Below, piece by piece: positions 55,318-64,000 of a stretch of DNA of 64,000 nucleotides. Numbering within the stretch: position 1 is the first letter of the stretch; the number at the start of each line of letters is the position of its first letter. A program made the position numbers and the translations under genes. Below the pieces are notes generated by a model. That model ran no database searches. It was not told the origin of the DNA and worked only from the letters and a program-made list of their open reading frames with translations. The stretch is from an uncultured Alphaproteobacteria bacterium (lineage in GTDB: Bacteria; Pseudomonadota; Alphaproteobacteria; HIMB59), in assembly GCA_902557145.1 (NCBI GenBank), contig CACDYZ010000005.1, positions 20,449 to 84,448 of the forward strand, given 5' to 3'.

Positions 55318-56470
55318 ACTATCTTTTGCATACATTTTTAATTTTAGAAAAGATAAAGCTTTTTCAGTATCAACAATTTTATCTTCCCTGGCTTTAATAC
55401 TTGGTATTTCAATATTAATAACAGTTATGTCTGTAATGAATGGTTTTAGAGAACAATTAGTAGATTCACTTAGTGGAGTAAACGGTGATATTACAATTTA
55501 TGATGCTAATGAAGATAAGATTGAACAAATTAAAGAAAAAAATCCCTCAATATCTCTAGTTCAAAATGTTCAAAGTAGGGTGATAGCAAGTAATGAAAAA
55601 GGAATAGAGGGCTTATTAATGAAATCTCTTTATAAAGAGGATCTTTATAAGATACCTAAAATTAATCAAAATATATTTGAAATTGAAAGAGAAATTGACA
55701 ACTGGGTCTTTATTGGAATTGAACTAGCAAGATCTTTGAATCTAAAAGTTGGTATGCCATTTCAAATTAATATTCCAGGAAAGTCTATGACAATACTAGG
55801 ACCAGTTCTAAATACAAAAGAACTAATAATTAAAGGTACATTTAATACAGGTGTATACGATTTTGATAAATATTATATATTTAGCAATATAGAACAATTT
55901 AATACAAATATAAATAGTTCAGTCATAGATATATATTTAAATAGTAATGACTTTGATTACAGTGATTTAGATGGTGTAAATTATTCTACTTGGGAGGATC
56001 AAAATCAAACCTTAGCACAAGCATTATCAACTGAAAAAAATGTTATGTTTGTCATACTATTTTTTATTATCATAATTTCTTCTTTTACAATTATCTCCAA
56101 CCAGATTTTTTTTATTAAAGAGAAATATAAAGATATTATTTTGTTAAAAGCACTAGGTATACGACAATCTAAAATTTGTTTTTTATTTTTTTTAAATTCA
56201 TTTTTTATTTCCTTTTTTTCAATCATTTTAGGTACCTGTTTGGGATTATTGCTATCTACAAATATTGACTCTGTTGAAAGCTTTTTATCGTATTTATTAA
56301 ATTTTGAACTATGGAATAACGAAATTAGATATCTAACATCAATGCCCTATAGCATTAGAGTAAACGATATTGTGTTTATTGTGAGTATCTCTCTTTTTTC
56401 AAGTTTAATTGCATCTTATGTTCCAATATTGAGAATTTTTAAAATAAAACCAAATTTAATTTTAAGATGA
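55283..56470 (+). CDS. Lipoprotein-releasing ABC transporter permease (LolC/LolE/LolF family)
   Basis: A 395-aa inner-membrane permease of the FtsX/MacB fold. One N-terminal helix (about 27-50) and the periplasmic domain come first (VMSVMNGFREQLVDSLSGVNGDITIY is characteristic of the LolCE family). Three C-terminal helices follow (about 250-275, 297-325, 360-385). Only one permease gene is present with lolD, so it probably works as a homodimer (LolF type). TTG 55283 is the longest start; TTG 55292 or 55298 would reduce overlap with proS. Confidence 0.88.
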   Translation: MRTLNLNNTLHKLSFAYIFNFRKDKAFSVSTILSSLALILGISILITVMSVMNGFREQLVDSLSGVNGDITIYDANEDKIEQIKEKNPSISLVQNVQSRVIASNEKGIEGLLMKSLYKEDLYKIPKINQNIFEIEREIDNWVFIGIELARSLNLKVGMPFQINIPGKSMTILGPVLNTKELIIKGTFNTGVYDFDKYYIFSNIEQFNTNINSSVIDIYLNSNDFDYSDLDGVNYSTWEDQNQTLAQALSTEKNVMFVILFFIIIISSFTIISNQIFFIKEKYKDIILLKALGIRQSKICFLFFLNSFFISFFSIILGTCLGLLLSTNIDSVESFLSYLLNFELWNNEIRYLTSMPYSIRVNDIVFIVSISLFSSLIASYVPILRIFKIKPNLILR

Positions 56471-57102
56471 GTTTATTAGAGCTAAAAAATATTTCAAAAT
56501 CTTACATATCAAAGGTAGGGAGTTTTCAAGTAATTGATAAATTAAATTTGTCAGTAGAACATAACCAAAATATATTTTTATTTGGTCCTTCTGGATGCGG
56601 AAAATCAACATTATTAAATTTAATCTCAGGCTTAGACAATTCAGATAAAGGTGAAATTTATTTTAATGGAAATTTAATTAAAAATCATTTTGAGTTACTT
56701 AAAGATGATATTGGTATAATTTTTCAAGATCACTATTTAATTTCTGAGCTTAATATTTTCGATAATATTAAACTTAAAAGTAAGGACGTTACTAAAATTG
56801 AAAATATTTTAGATTACTTTGAAATGACTGATTTTAAACTTAAGTATCCAAATCAATTATCAAATGGTCAAAAACAAAGAGTTTGTGTTGCTCGATCTTT
56901 AGTAAATAATCCGAAGCTTTTAATAGCAGATGAACCAACAAGCTACCTAGATAAAGAGAATGCAAAATTAGTAATAGATCTCATATTGAATAGTTCTAAA
57001 AAGTTCAATTTATCAACAATTATTGCCAGTCATGATATTTCATTTAGACCACTGTTTGATAAATCATATACATTAGATAATAAATCTATTAAAGAATGCT
57101 GA
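56467..57102 (+). CDS. lolD: Lipoprotein-releasing ABC transporter ATPase
   Basis: A 211-aa ABC ATPase. Walker A GPSGCGKST (about 40-48), Q-loop IIFQDHYLISELNIFDNI, signature LSNGQKQRVCVARSL (Asn replaces the usual Gly of LSGGQ) and Walker B LLIADEPTSYLD with ASHD. Partner of the preceding permease in extracting lipoproteins for the outer membrane. Overlaps its neighbours by 4 and 7 bp. Confidence 0.92.
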   Translation: MSLLELKNISKSYISKVGSFQVIDKLNLSVEHNQNIFLFGPSGCGKSTLLNLISGLDNSDKGEIYFNGNLIKNHFELLKDDIGIIFQDHYLISELNIFDNIKLKSKDVTKIENILDYFEMTDFKLKYPNQLSNGQKQRVCVARSLVNNPKLLIADEPTSYLDKENAKLVIDLILNSSKKFNLSTIIASHDISFRPLFDKSYTLDNKSIKEC

Positions 57103-60100
57103 TACCTCTAAGAAATTACTCTAATTATTCTATTTGTGAGTCAAATATAAAAATTGATGATCTTGTAAACTTTGCAGAAAAAGAAAAATTACCAGCTATA
57201 GCATTAACAGACTATAAATTATTATCGGGTGTATTAGAATTTTCAATAAAATGTCAAAAAAAAGGTATTCAACCAATTATAGGTTTAGATGTTGATTATT
57301 TATCAATATTAAAAAATTACTCTCGTCTTACTATTCTTTCTAAAAATGAAAATGGTTTTAAAAATTTAAATATTTTATCTACAAAAATAAATACAGAAAA
57401 TGATTTTCAATTATCTTTAAATAATATCAAAGACTTCTCAGATGGAAATATTTTAATTTTGGGAGGTCTACATAGTTATTTTGAGGATTTAAATATTAAT
57501 AAAAATAATTTCAAATTAATTTTAGATGAAATTAATACATTAAAGAAAATGTTTAATAATGATATTTTTTTTGAGTATGATGAAAATCTTGACAATAATT
57601 TATTAAATGAAATATCTCAAAAATATAATGTTAATTGCTTTCTTTCGTCATTTAGCTTTTATAAACAAAAAAAAGACTTTGATGCAATTAAAATTTTACA
57701 TTGTTTAAAAAATGGTGAGTATCTTCAAAATACATCATTTAAATTAAAAAATAATTATTCTTTGACTCAATCTCATCAAAATATTGATAAATTTAGTCAA
57801 TTAATTCAAAATTCAAATTTAATTTCAAATAAAATAAATTTTTTAATAGAGGAAAAAAATATAACTCTTCCTAATTTTAAATCAGACTTAGACTCTGACG
57901 AAGATAAAGAAATTATCAAGCAATCTAGAAGTGGCCTTGATTTAAGATTAAAAAAAATACTTTCAAATAAATCAATTGAGGAATTTAATCATCAATCTAA
58001 AATATATAGAGATAGACTTGAATATGAATTAAATGTGATAGTTAAAATGAAGTTTTCTGGCTATTTCTTAATTGTAAGTGATTTTATCAGATGGGCCAAA
58101 TCTAATTCAATTCCTGTAGGACCGGGTAGAGGCTCTGGGGCTGGTTCTATTGTTGCTTGGTCTTTGTTAATCACAGATGTTGATCCAATTCAATTTGGAC
58201 TTCTTTTTGAAAGATTTTTAAACCCAGATAGAGTTTCTATGCCTGACTTTGATATTGATTTTTGTAAATCTAGAAGAGATGAAGTTATTGAGTATGTTCA
58301 AAAGAAATATGGTTTTCAAAATGTTGCTCAAATAATTACTTTTGGATCCATGATCTCAAGAGGAATACTAAAAGATATAGGTAGGGTTGAGGGAGTTCCA
58401 TATTCTGAAGTTGAAAGAATGGTAAATAAAATTCCCTATAATCCTGTTCACCCTTTAAGTATTAGCGAATTAAAGGCCAATCATACTGATCAATTGGGAG
58501 ATTTAGCTGACTCACCAATGATGGACAAAGCCGAGTCTATGGAAGGTGCATTAAGAAATGTATCAACACACGCAGCTGGTATAATTATTTCTTCCGATAA
58601 ACTTTACGGTAATATTCCTCTTTTCAAAGACGATGACTCTGAAATTATGGCTACACAATTTAACATGAAAGACTGTGAAAAAGCAGGTTTATTAAAATTT
58701 GATTTTCTTGGATTGGCTAATCTTACTATCATCGATGAAACTCTCAAATTAATCAAAAAAATAAATAATGTCTCTATTGATCTCACTGAAATTCCTTTTG
58801 ATGATGAAAAAACATTTAAGCTTTTAAGTAAGGGCTATACATGTGGTGTATTTCAAGTTGAGAGTGCTGCGATGGTCGACACTCTTATTAAACTAAAACC
58901 TACTAATTTAGAGGAAATTATAGCTGTATTAGCTTTGAATAGACCTGGTCCAATGCAATTCATAGATAGTTTCATCAAAAGAAAAAAAGGAGAAGAAAAA
59001 ATCATTTATGACCATCCTTTACTAGAACCAATTCTGAAAGAAACATATGGAATTATTGTTTATCAGGAGCAAATAATGAAAATAGCCCAAGTAATATCTG
59101 GATACACGCTTGGACAGGCAGACTTATTGAGAAGAGCAATTGGAAAAAAAATTAAATCAGAATTAATGAGTCAAAAAGATAATTTTATAAAAGGTGCTGT
59201 AAATAAAAAAATAAGAGCTAAAGATGCAGAAAAACTATTTTCTTTAATTGAGAAATTTGCAGAATATGGATTTAATAAAAGTCATGCAGCTGCATATGCA
59301 TTTATTACTTATTATACCGCTTATTTAAAAGCTCATTTCCCAAAAGAGTTTTATTGCGAACTTTTAAATAATTCATTAAATAATCCTGATAAAATTTTTG
59401 TAATACTTAATGAAATTAACGAACAAGATTTAAAAATATTACCCCCAGATATAAATTACTCAGATTATAAATTCATTGTTCATGAAGATAAAATTATTTA
59501 TGGATTAGCTGCATTAAAGGGAGTGGGGGAGGAGTCTATGAAAGAATTAGTTACTGAAAGAAATGCTAATGGTAAATTTAAATCTCTATCTGATTTTAAT
59601 AGTAGGCTTTCTAGATCTGTTCTTAACAAAAGACAAATAGAAAAGCTAATATTATCAAATTCTTTAAATACTCTTCATTTAGATATTTCAAAGTTGTTTG
59701 CAAACGTAGAAAATATTATTCAAAAGAAATCTGATGCAACATTATTTAATGACGTCTCAGATAGCCAATTTTTTCTAAAAAAAGATTATATTGCAATTGA
59801 CCAAATTAAAGCAGAATTTGAGAGCTATGGTTTTCTTTATTCTCAAAAAAAGCAAACAAAGATATTAAATAATCTTAATAATTCTTCTTTTAAAAAAAAA
59901 ATTGATACTAAGCTTGAATTTTTAGAAGATTTTTATTTCTATGTTGTAAAAGCCCAGTACAAAACAACTAAGAATGGTAAAAGATATATTCTTTTGAATG
60001 TAATTAATGAAAGTGGTTTTTTTGATTTAAGACTATTTAATGATAATTTTGATATTAGATCCTTACACACAAAATATATAAAAGCTAAGATCAAATCGGT

Positions 60101-60281
60101 TATAAAAAATGATTTTTACAATATTAACGTTGAAAATTTATTAATTGTAGAAGATGATGATTTAATTAAACAAATCAGACACGTTTCCTACCAAGAGCTT
60201 TTGGATTTGGATAAAACAGTTAATTTCAATAATATTCGGGTCTATAATGATAATAAAATATTAAATATTTCTCTTAATTAA
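57096..60281 (+). CDS. dnaE: DNA polymerase III alpha subunit
   Basis: A 1061-aa replicative polymerase, about 100 residues shorter than E. coli DnaE. The catalytic core is intact: GPGRGSGAGSIVAWSL (about 345-360), PDFDIDFC (about 384-391) with the catalytic aspartates, RNVSTHAAGIIIS, EYGFNKSHAAAYAF. An OB domain lies near 940-1040. The N-terminal PHP domain has lost metal-binding histidines: YSNYS and LTDYKLLSG stand where HSDYS and LTDHGNLFG are usual. It overlaps lolD by 7 bp. Confidence 0.95.
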   Translation: MLIPLRNYSNYSICESNIKIDDLVNFAEKEKLPAIALTDYKLLSGVLEFSIKCQKKGIQPIIGLDVDYLSILKNYSRLTILSKNENGFKNLNILSTKINTENDFQLSLNNIKDFSDGNILILGGLHSYFEDLNINKNNFKLILDEINTLKKMFNNDIFFEYDENLDNNLLNEISQKYNVNCFLSSFSFYKQKKDFDAIKILHCLKNGEYLQNTSFKLKNNYSLTQSHQNIDKFSQLIQNSNLISNKINFLIEEKNITLPNFKSDLDSDEDKEIIKQSRSGLDLRLKKILSNKSIEEFNHQSKIYRDRLEYELNVIVKMKFSGYFLIVSDFIRWAKSNSIPVGPGRGSGAGSIVAWSLLITDVDPIQFGLLFERFLNPDRVSMPDFDIDFCKSRRDEVIEYVQKKYGFQNVAQIITFGSMISRGILKDIGRVEGVPYSEVERMVNKIPYNPVHPLSISELKANHTDQLGDLADSPMMDKAESMEGALRNVSTHAAGIIISSDKLYGNIPLFKDDDSEIMATQFNMKDCEKAGLLKFDFLGLANLTIIDETLKLIKKINNVSIDLTEIPFDDEKTFKLLSKGYTCGVFQVESAAMVDTLIKLKPTNLEEIIAVLALNRPGPMQFIDSFIKRKKGEEKIIYDHPLLEPILKETYGIIVYQEQIMKIAQVISGYTLGQADLLRRAIGKKIKSELMSQKDNFIKGAVNKKIRAKDAEKLFSLIEKFAEYGFNKSHAAAYAFITYYTAYLKAHFPKEFYCELLNNSLNNPDKIFVILNEINEQDLKILPPDINYSDYKFIVHEDKIIYGLAALKGVGEESMKELVTERNANGKFKSLSDFNSRLSRSVLNKRQIEKLILSNSLNTLHLDISKLFANVENIIQKKSDATLFNDVSDSQFFLKKDYIAIDQIKAEFESYGFLYSQKKQTKILNNLNNSSFKKKIDTKLEFLEDFYFYVVKAQYKTTKNGKRYILLNVINESGFFDLRLFNDNFDIRSLHTKYIKAKIKSVIKNDFYNINVENLLIVEDDDLIKQIRHVSYQELLDLDKTVNFNNIRVYNDNKILNISLN

Positions 60282-60324
60282 CCCTTGATTATTGGTTTTA
60301 ATCCTTTAAAACATCAAAAAAACA

Positions 60325-60388
60325 GGTTAACAGACATCCGGTGCCTAATGGTTTCCTTTCTGTTAACTAAAGCTTAACCGGAGGCAAA
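60325..60388 (+). promoter_or_regulatory. Structured rpsB leader (ribosomal protein S2 autoregulatory element candidate)
   Basis: GTTAACAGA (60326-60334) and TCTGTTAAC (60359-60367) form a perfect 9-bp stem. In the 24-base loop, TCCGG (60337-60341) is complementary to CCGGA (60378-60382), which overlaps the Shine-Dalgarno GGAGG (60380-60384), giving a pseudoknot that would block ribosome access. GGTTAA (60325-60330) could alternatively pair with TTAACC (60374-60379). rpsB leader motifs are known in gammaproteobacteria, and a candidate before rpsB was reported in Candidatus Pelagibacter ubique. Confidence 0.75.
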
Positions 60389-61102
60389 ATGAATATAGAA
60401 ATATCACTAGAGGATTTACTAAAAAATGGTTCTCACTTTGGCCACAATAAAAAAAGATGGAACCCAAAAATGGATAAATATATCTATGGTGAAAAAAACG
60501 GTACACACATATTAGATTTAAGAAAATCTCTTCCTTTAATTGAAAATGCTTTAAAATTTGCATATGAATCATCAAAGAACAAAAAAAAATTTTTGTTTGT
60601 TTCAACAAAAAAACAACATAGTGAAATTGTCGAGAATATTGCACAAGAAACTAATAATTACTATGTAAATTTTAGATGGTTGGGAGGTATGATTACTAAT
60701 TGGAATACTGTTAAGAATTCTATCAATACCCTAAATAGCTATGAAAATATTTTAAATTCTGATGATACTGTTTTTACTAAAAAAGAATTATCTGATATAG
60801 AAAAGAAAAAGATTAGATTAGATAAAACACTAGGTGGTATAGTCGAAATGAAAACAATACCTGATGTAATTTTCATAATTGATACAAATAGAGAACATAT
60901 AGCTGTTTTAGAAGCAAAAAAATTAGGTATACCAATTATTGGCATTGTAGACACTAATTGTGATCCAGACATTATTGATTACCCTATTCCCGCGAACGAC
61001 GATGGAGTTAAATCTGTTCAATTTATTCTAGATAATTTTAAAAAAGTATTAATTTCCAATCAAGATTCCTCATCAGAAGAAAGTACAACTAAAAATGAGT
61101 AG
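60389..61102 (+). CDS. rpsB: 30S ribosomal protein S2
   Basis: A 237-aa S2. LLKNGSHFGHNKKRWNPKMDKYIYGEKNGTHILDL (about 10-44), FVSTKKQ, NFRWLGGMITNW and the C-terminal PIIGIVDTNCDPDIIDYPIPANDD are diagnostic. It binds the 30S subunit late and, by family precedent, represses its own operon through the leader. GGAGG is 4 bases before the ATG. Overlaps tsf by 8 bp. Confidence 0.97.
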   Translation: MNIEISLEDLLKNGSHFGHNKKRWNPKMDKYIYGEKNGTHILDLRKSLPLIENALKFAYESSKNKKKFLFVSTKKQHSEIVENIAQETNNYYVNFRWLGGMITNWNTVKNSINTLNSYENILNSDDTVFTKKELSDIEKKKIRLDKTLGGIVEMKTIPDVIFIIDTNREHIAVLEAKKLGIPIIGIVDTNCDPDIIDYPIPANDDGVKSVQFILDNFKKVLISNQDSSSEESTTKNE

Positions 61103-61967
61103 TATGGAATTAATTAAAAAATTAAGAGATGCCACTGGTAGTGGAATTGTTGATTGTAAAAAAGCATTATTAGAAAATAATAATGATATTGATGCAGCAG
61201 TAAAATGGCTTAGAGAAAAAGGTATTCTCAAAGCACAAAAAAAACAAGATAGAGTTACAAATGAAGGTGTTGTTTCTTTTTATAATAATGAATCAAATAC
61301 AGACTTCACTGTTTGTAAAATTAAATGCGAAACTGATTTTGTAGCAAAGAATGATGATTTTTTAGGTTTTGCTAAAACTCTATCAAAAGCTATACATGAA
61401 AACAAAAATATAAAAAATCATGGAACTGATGAAAATTTACTTGAATTAATAATAAATGATAAAATTTTTAATGATTGTCTCACAGATCTAATATCAAAAA
61501 TTGGTGAAAACATCCAAGTTGTATCATATAAAAAATATAATTCAGAAAACTCTATTTTTATAACTTATCTTCATAATAAATATAATTCTAACTGCTCTAA
61601 AATAGGATCAGTTGTAGAAATTTCAACGGATAACAAAAACTCTGCATTAAAACTTGTCAATGATTTAAAAGTTATCGCAATGCAAATTTCAGCAATGAAA
61701 CCAATGGGCGTTGATGAAAATTCAATCAATCCACAAACTTTAGAATATGAAAAAGATATAATCTTAAAACAAATGACTAATGTCCCTGATGACAAAAAAG
61801 AACAAATTATTCAGGGAAAATTAAATAAATTTTTAAAAGAAAATACTCTTTTAGGTCAAGCATTAATAACAGATCCAAAGAAAAGTGTTAGTACTTTTTT
61901 GACTGAAATTTCTAAAAATAATAATATTACTCTTAACATTGCATCTATGGATTTATATACTATTTAA
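61095..61967 (+). CDS. tsf: Elongation factor Ts
   Basis: A 290-aa nucleotide exchange factor for EF-Tu. The UBA-like N-terminus LIKKLRDATGSGIVDCKKALLENNNDIDAAVKWLREKG (about 5-42), EGVVSFY and CETDFVAKNDDF (about 76-87) are conserved; two EF-Ts core repeats follow. ATG lies inside the end of rpsB. pyrH follows after 4 bp. Confidence 0.96.
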   Translation: MSSMELIKKLRDATGSGIVDCKKALLENNNDIDAAVKWLREKGILKAQKKQDRVTNEGVVSFYNNESNTDFTVCKIKCETDFVAKNDDFLGFAKTLSKAIHENKNIKNHGTDENLLELIINDKIFNDCLTDLISKIGENIQVVSYKKYNSENSIFITYLHNKYNSNCSKIGSVVEISTDNKNSALKLVNDLKVIAMQISAMKPMGVDENSINPQTLEYEKDIILKQMTNVPDDKKEQIIQGKLNKFLKENTLLGQALITDPKKSVSTFLTEISKNNNITLNIASMDLYTI

Positions 61968-61971
61968 TAAG

Positions 61972-62673
61972 ATGTATAAAAATATCATGTTAAAGATATC
62001 AGGTGAGTCTTTAGCAGGATCTAATGAACAAGGTTTTGATTTTGATATTTTGAACGATCTAGCAAATAGTATAAAAAAACTTTTATCTAAAAATTTAAAA
62101 GTTTCTATTGTTTTGGGAGGTGGAAACTTTATCAGAGGCTCTTCTTTTTCTAATGGAGTAGTTGATAGAGTTACTTCTGATTATATGGGTATGTTAGGTA
62201 CTGTAATAAATTCTCTAGCTTTACAATCAAATCTTAAAAAAGTAGGTGTTGAGTCAAGGGTTATGACTGCAATTAGTATTAATAGAGTTGCAGAACCATA
62301 CATAAAAAATAAAGCCTCTAGCCATTTAGAGAAAAATAGAGTGGTTATATTTGCTTCTGGGACTGGAAATCCTTTTTTTTCAACAGACACTGCTGCTGTA
62401 TTAAGGGCTTCTGAAATGAAATCAGATATTATTTTTAAAGGTACTAAGGTTGATGGTATTTACGACAAAGACCCAATTAACAATTCTGGAGCAAAAAAAA
62501 TATCTAATATTTCATATTCTGATTATTTAAATAAAGATATTAAAGTTATGGATGCAACTGCCATAAGTTTAGCAAAGGATAGATCATTGCCAATTATTAT
62601 TTTTTCAATATTAAAAAGCTCAAACATATTAGATATTGTTGAAGGCAAAGGATCTTATTCTATTATAAATTGA
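61972..62673 (+). CDS. pyrH: UMP kinase
   Basis: A 233-aa amino-acid-kinase-fold enzyme converting UMP to UDP. MLKISGESLAG (about 6-16), VLGGGNFIRGS, DYMGMLGTVINSLAL (about 71-85) and GTGNPFFSTDTAAVLRA are the family motifs; TKVDGIYDKDP is the nucleotide loop. The ATG at 61972 is chosen because the MYKNIMLKISGES start matches the family; an ATG 33 bp upstream lies in tsf. Confidence 0.95.
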   Translation: MYKNIMLKISGESLAGSNEQGFDFDILNDLANSIKKLLSKNLKVSIVLGGGNFIRGSSFSNGVVDRVTSDYMGMLGTVINSLALQSNLKKVGVESRVMTAISINRVAEPYIKNKASSHLEKNRVVIFASGTGNPFFSTDTAAVLRASEMKSDIIFKGTKVDGIYDKDPINNSGAKKISNISYSDYLNKDIKVMDATAISLAKDRSLPIIIFSILKSSNILDIVEGKGSYSIIN

Positions 62674-62676
62674 TAA

Positions 62677-63228
62677 ATGTTTAATAAAGATAATTGCTCA
62701 TCTGAGATGAAACTAAGTATAACAGCTTTTGAAAAAGAATTAAAAAACATTAGAACAGGTAGAGTTTCTCCTGATATTCTAAAATCTATAGTTGTAGAAA
62801 GCTATGGTTCAAAAACACCATTAACTCAACTCTCAAATATAAATAATATTGATAATATGACTTTGAGTATAAATGTATGGGACTCATCTTTGGTTAAAGT
62901 TATTGAAAAATCAATCTTAGACTCAAATTTAGGTGTAACCCCACAGGGTGATGGTAATAATATTTTATTAAAATTTCCTGAACTTTCAGCTGAAAGAAGA
63001 AAAGAATTAGCAAAAATTATATATGAAATAGCTGAAAAATTTAAAATTTCAATAAGGGGTATAAGAAGAAAATTTATTGATGAAATAAAGGATCTTGAAA
63101 AAGAAAAGTTACTTTCTTTAGATGAAAGTAAAAAACACCAAGATGATGTGCAAAAAATAACTGATACATCAATTAAAAATGTTGAAAATATAACAATTTC
63201 AAAAGAATCTGAAATTTTAAAAGTTTAA
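62677..63228 (+). CDS. frr: Ribosome recycling factor
   Basis: A 183-aa RRF that splits post-termination ribosomes with EF-G. LKNIRTGRVSPDIL (about 23-36), YGSKTPLTQLSNI, PFPELSAERRKELAK-type segment (here LKFPELSAERRKELAKI) and RGIRRKFIDEIKDLEK are diagnostic. Standard place between pyrH and uppS. Confidence 0.95.
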   Translation: MFNKDNCSSEMKLSITAFEKELKNIRTGRVSPDILKSIVVESYGSKTPLTQLSNINNIDNMTLSINVWDSSLVKVIEKSILDSNLGVTPQGDGNNILLKFPELSAERRKELAKIIYEIAEKFKISIRGIRRKFIDEIKDLEKEKLLSLDESKKHQDDVQKITDTSIKNVENITISKESEILKV

Positions 63229-63230
63229 TT

Positions 63231-63908
63231 TTGAGTAATAAAATTAAACATATAACTTTTATAATGGATGGAAATAACAGGTGGTCAAAAAAAAATAATC
63301 AAGATAAATATAGTAGTTACAAAAAAGGTGCAAATAATTTAATAAAGTTAACAGATTTTATTTTTAAAAATACAAAATCATCTTATGTTTCAGCTTTTGC
63401 TTTATCAAAAAATAATCTTAATAGATCCAAGACTCTAATTTCCTTATTAAAAAATCTACTTTTAGAATTTGTCGATAAAATAATTAATGAAGATATCAAT
63501 TTAAACTTTAATATAAAATTTATTGGAGATAGAAAATTTTTAAATTCTGAATTAAATAAAAAAATAGATAGATTAGAAAATTTAAATAAAAATAGTAAAA
63601 AACTTCTTATAATATTTATAAATTACAGTGGTAAGTCTGACATACAACAAGCAGCACATAATTACCATTTAAGTATTAAAAAAAAAAAAATATTGAAATT
63701 TGAAAATTTTCTTTTAACTAAAGATCTACCAAATCCAGACTTACTTATAAGGACTGGTGGCTTTACAAGATTGAGTGACTTTCTAATTTACCAGACTTCT
63801 TTTACTGAATTCTTTTTTAGCAAAAAAATGTGGCCAGATCTAAATAAAAATGACCTAGAAAAAATAATAAAAAAATATTATTCATTAGAGAGAAAGTTTG
63901 GTCTTTAG
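63231..63908 (+). CDS. uppS: Isoprenyl transferase (undecaprenyl diphosphate synthase)
   Basis: A 225-aa cis-prenyltransferase making the C55 carrier for cell wall synthesis. ITFIMDGNNRWSKKNN (about 8-23) holds the catalytic Asp13; FALSKNNLNRS corresponds to the FS.ENW.R motif; DLLIRTGGFTRLSDFLIYQTSFTEFFF...WPDL closes the site. The usual acidic residue after RTGG is Phe here (RTGGF rather than RTGGE). TTG start 2 bp after frr. Slightly shorter than typical (about 240-250). Confidence 0.9.
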   Translation: MSNKIKHITFIMDGNNRWSKKNNQDKYSSYKKGANNLIKLTDFIFKNTKSSYVSAFALSKNNLNRSKTLISLLKNLLLEFVDKIINEDINLNFNIKFIGDRKFLNSELNKKIDRLENLNKNSKKLLIIFINYSGKSDIQQAAHNYHLSIKKKKILKFENFLLTKDLPNPDLLIRTGGFTRLSDFLIYQTSFTEFFFSKKMWPDLNKNDLEKIIKKYYSLERKFGL

Positions 63909-64000
63909 TAATAATAGATTTTTAATTGGTTTATTACTAGTTATAACAGTATTATTTTCATATTTTCTAAATCTTGATTACTTACTCTTAATTTTCATAT
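63898..64000 (+). CDS. cdsA: Phosphatidate cytidylyltransferase, N-terminal fragment (cut by window edge)
   Basis: An open frame starts at TTG 63898 inside the end of uppS and runs off the window. The visible 34 residues begin MVFSNNRFLIGLLLVITVLF and continue with a second hydrophobic stretch, as expected for the first helices of CdsA. The assignment rests mainly on the conserved rpsB-tsf-pyrH-frr-uppS-cdsA order. CdsA would make CDP-diacylglycerol for phospholipid synthesis. Confidence 0.6.
   Translation, partial: MVFSNNRFLIGLLLVITVLFSYFLNLDYLLLIFI

Overview
The window comes from a small, very AT-rich, densely packed alphaproteobacterial genome, most likely a streamlined marine lineage of the SAR11 / HIMB59 (AEGEAN-169) type. 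The evidence is gene order: clpP-clpX-lon-hup-tRNA-tRNA-nuoA..N, then birA-coaX-rnj-DUF1467-proS-lolC/E-lolD-dnaE, then rpsB-tsf-pyrH-frr-uppS-cdsA. These runs are typical of Alphaproteobacteria. Base composition, spacers of a few bases, many 1-35 bp gene overlaps and frequent TTG/GTG starts fit a streamlined genome. No rRNA is present, so the exact clade cannot be read from the window. No insertion sequence, prophage or CRISPR array was seen, and no gene-free stretch exceeds about 220 bp.

Region 1 (1-12.4 kb) is an accessory nitrogen-assimilation block. It holds a divergent glutamine-synthetase (GS) family ligase followed by three genes resembling the subunits of N-methylglutamate synthase / GlxBCD and an unknown 157-aa protein. 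A second GS-like gene of the GlnT/GmaS type lies on the opposite strand with an unknown 184-aa companion. It faces an ammonium transporter and two unannotated small membrane proteins. Then come a class I glutamine amidotransferase-like hydrolase, a third GS-like ligase and a MetX-like alpha/beta hydrolase. The set suggests ammonium or methylated-amine nitrogen being routed through gamma-glutamyl intermediates, but N-methylglutamate dehydrogenase genes are not in the window and substrates cannot be read from sequence.

Region 2 (12.4-26.6 kb) is mostly housekeeping: tyrS, anmK, a small hydrolase, mnmA, the sufBCDS-sufT-sufA iron-sulfur operon, two convergent EamA transporters, hisI-thrS (ThrS lacks the TGS domain) and a dusA-like gene whose catalytic cysteine appears replaced. 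Region 3 (26.6-30.8 kb) is the classic GS control unit: glnE, adenylylatable glnA and PII (glnB), giving four GS-family genes in 30 kb.

Region 4 (30.8-37.0 kb) carries tRNA-His, tRNA-Leu, trigger factor, ClpP, ClpX, Lon, HU, tRNA-Val and tRNA-Asp. Region 5 (37.1-50.8 kb) is the complete 14-gene complex I operon, nuoA-N. Region 6 (50.8-60.3 kb) runs from birA to dnaE, whose PHP domain looks degenerate. Region 7 (60.3-64.0 kb) is the rpsB operon, preceded by a structured leader whose hairpin loop can pair with the rpsB Shine-Dalgarno sequence. It continues to a truncated cdsA at the window edge.
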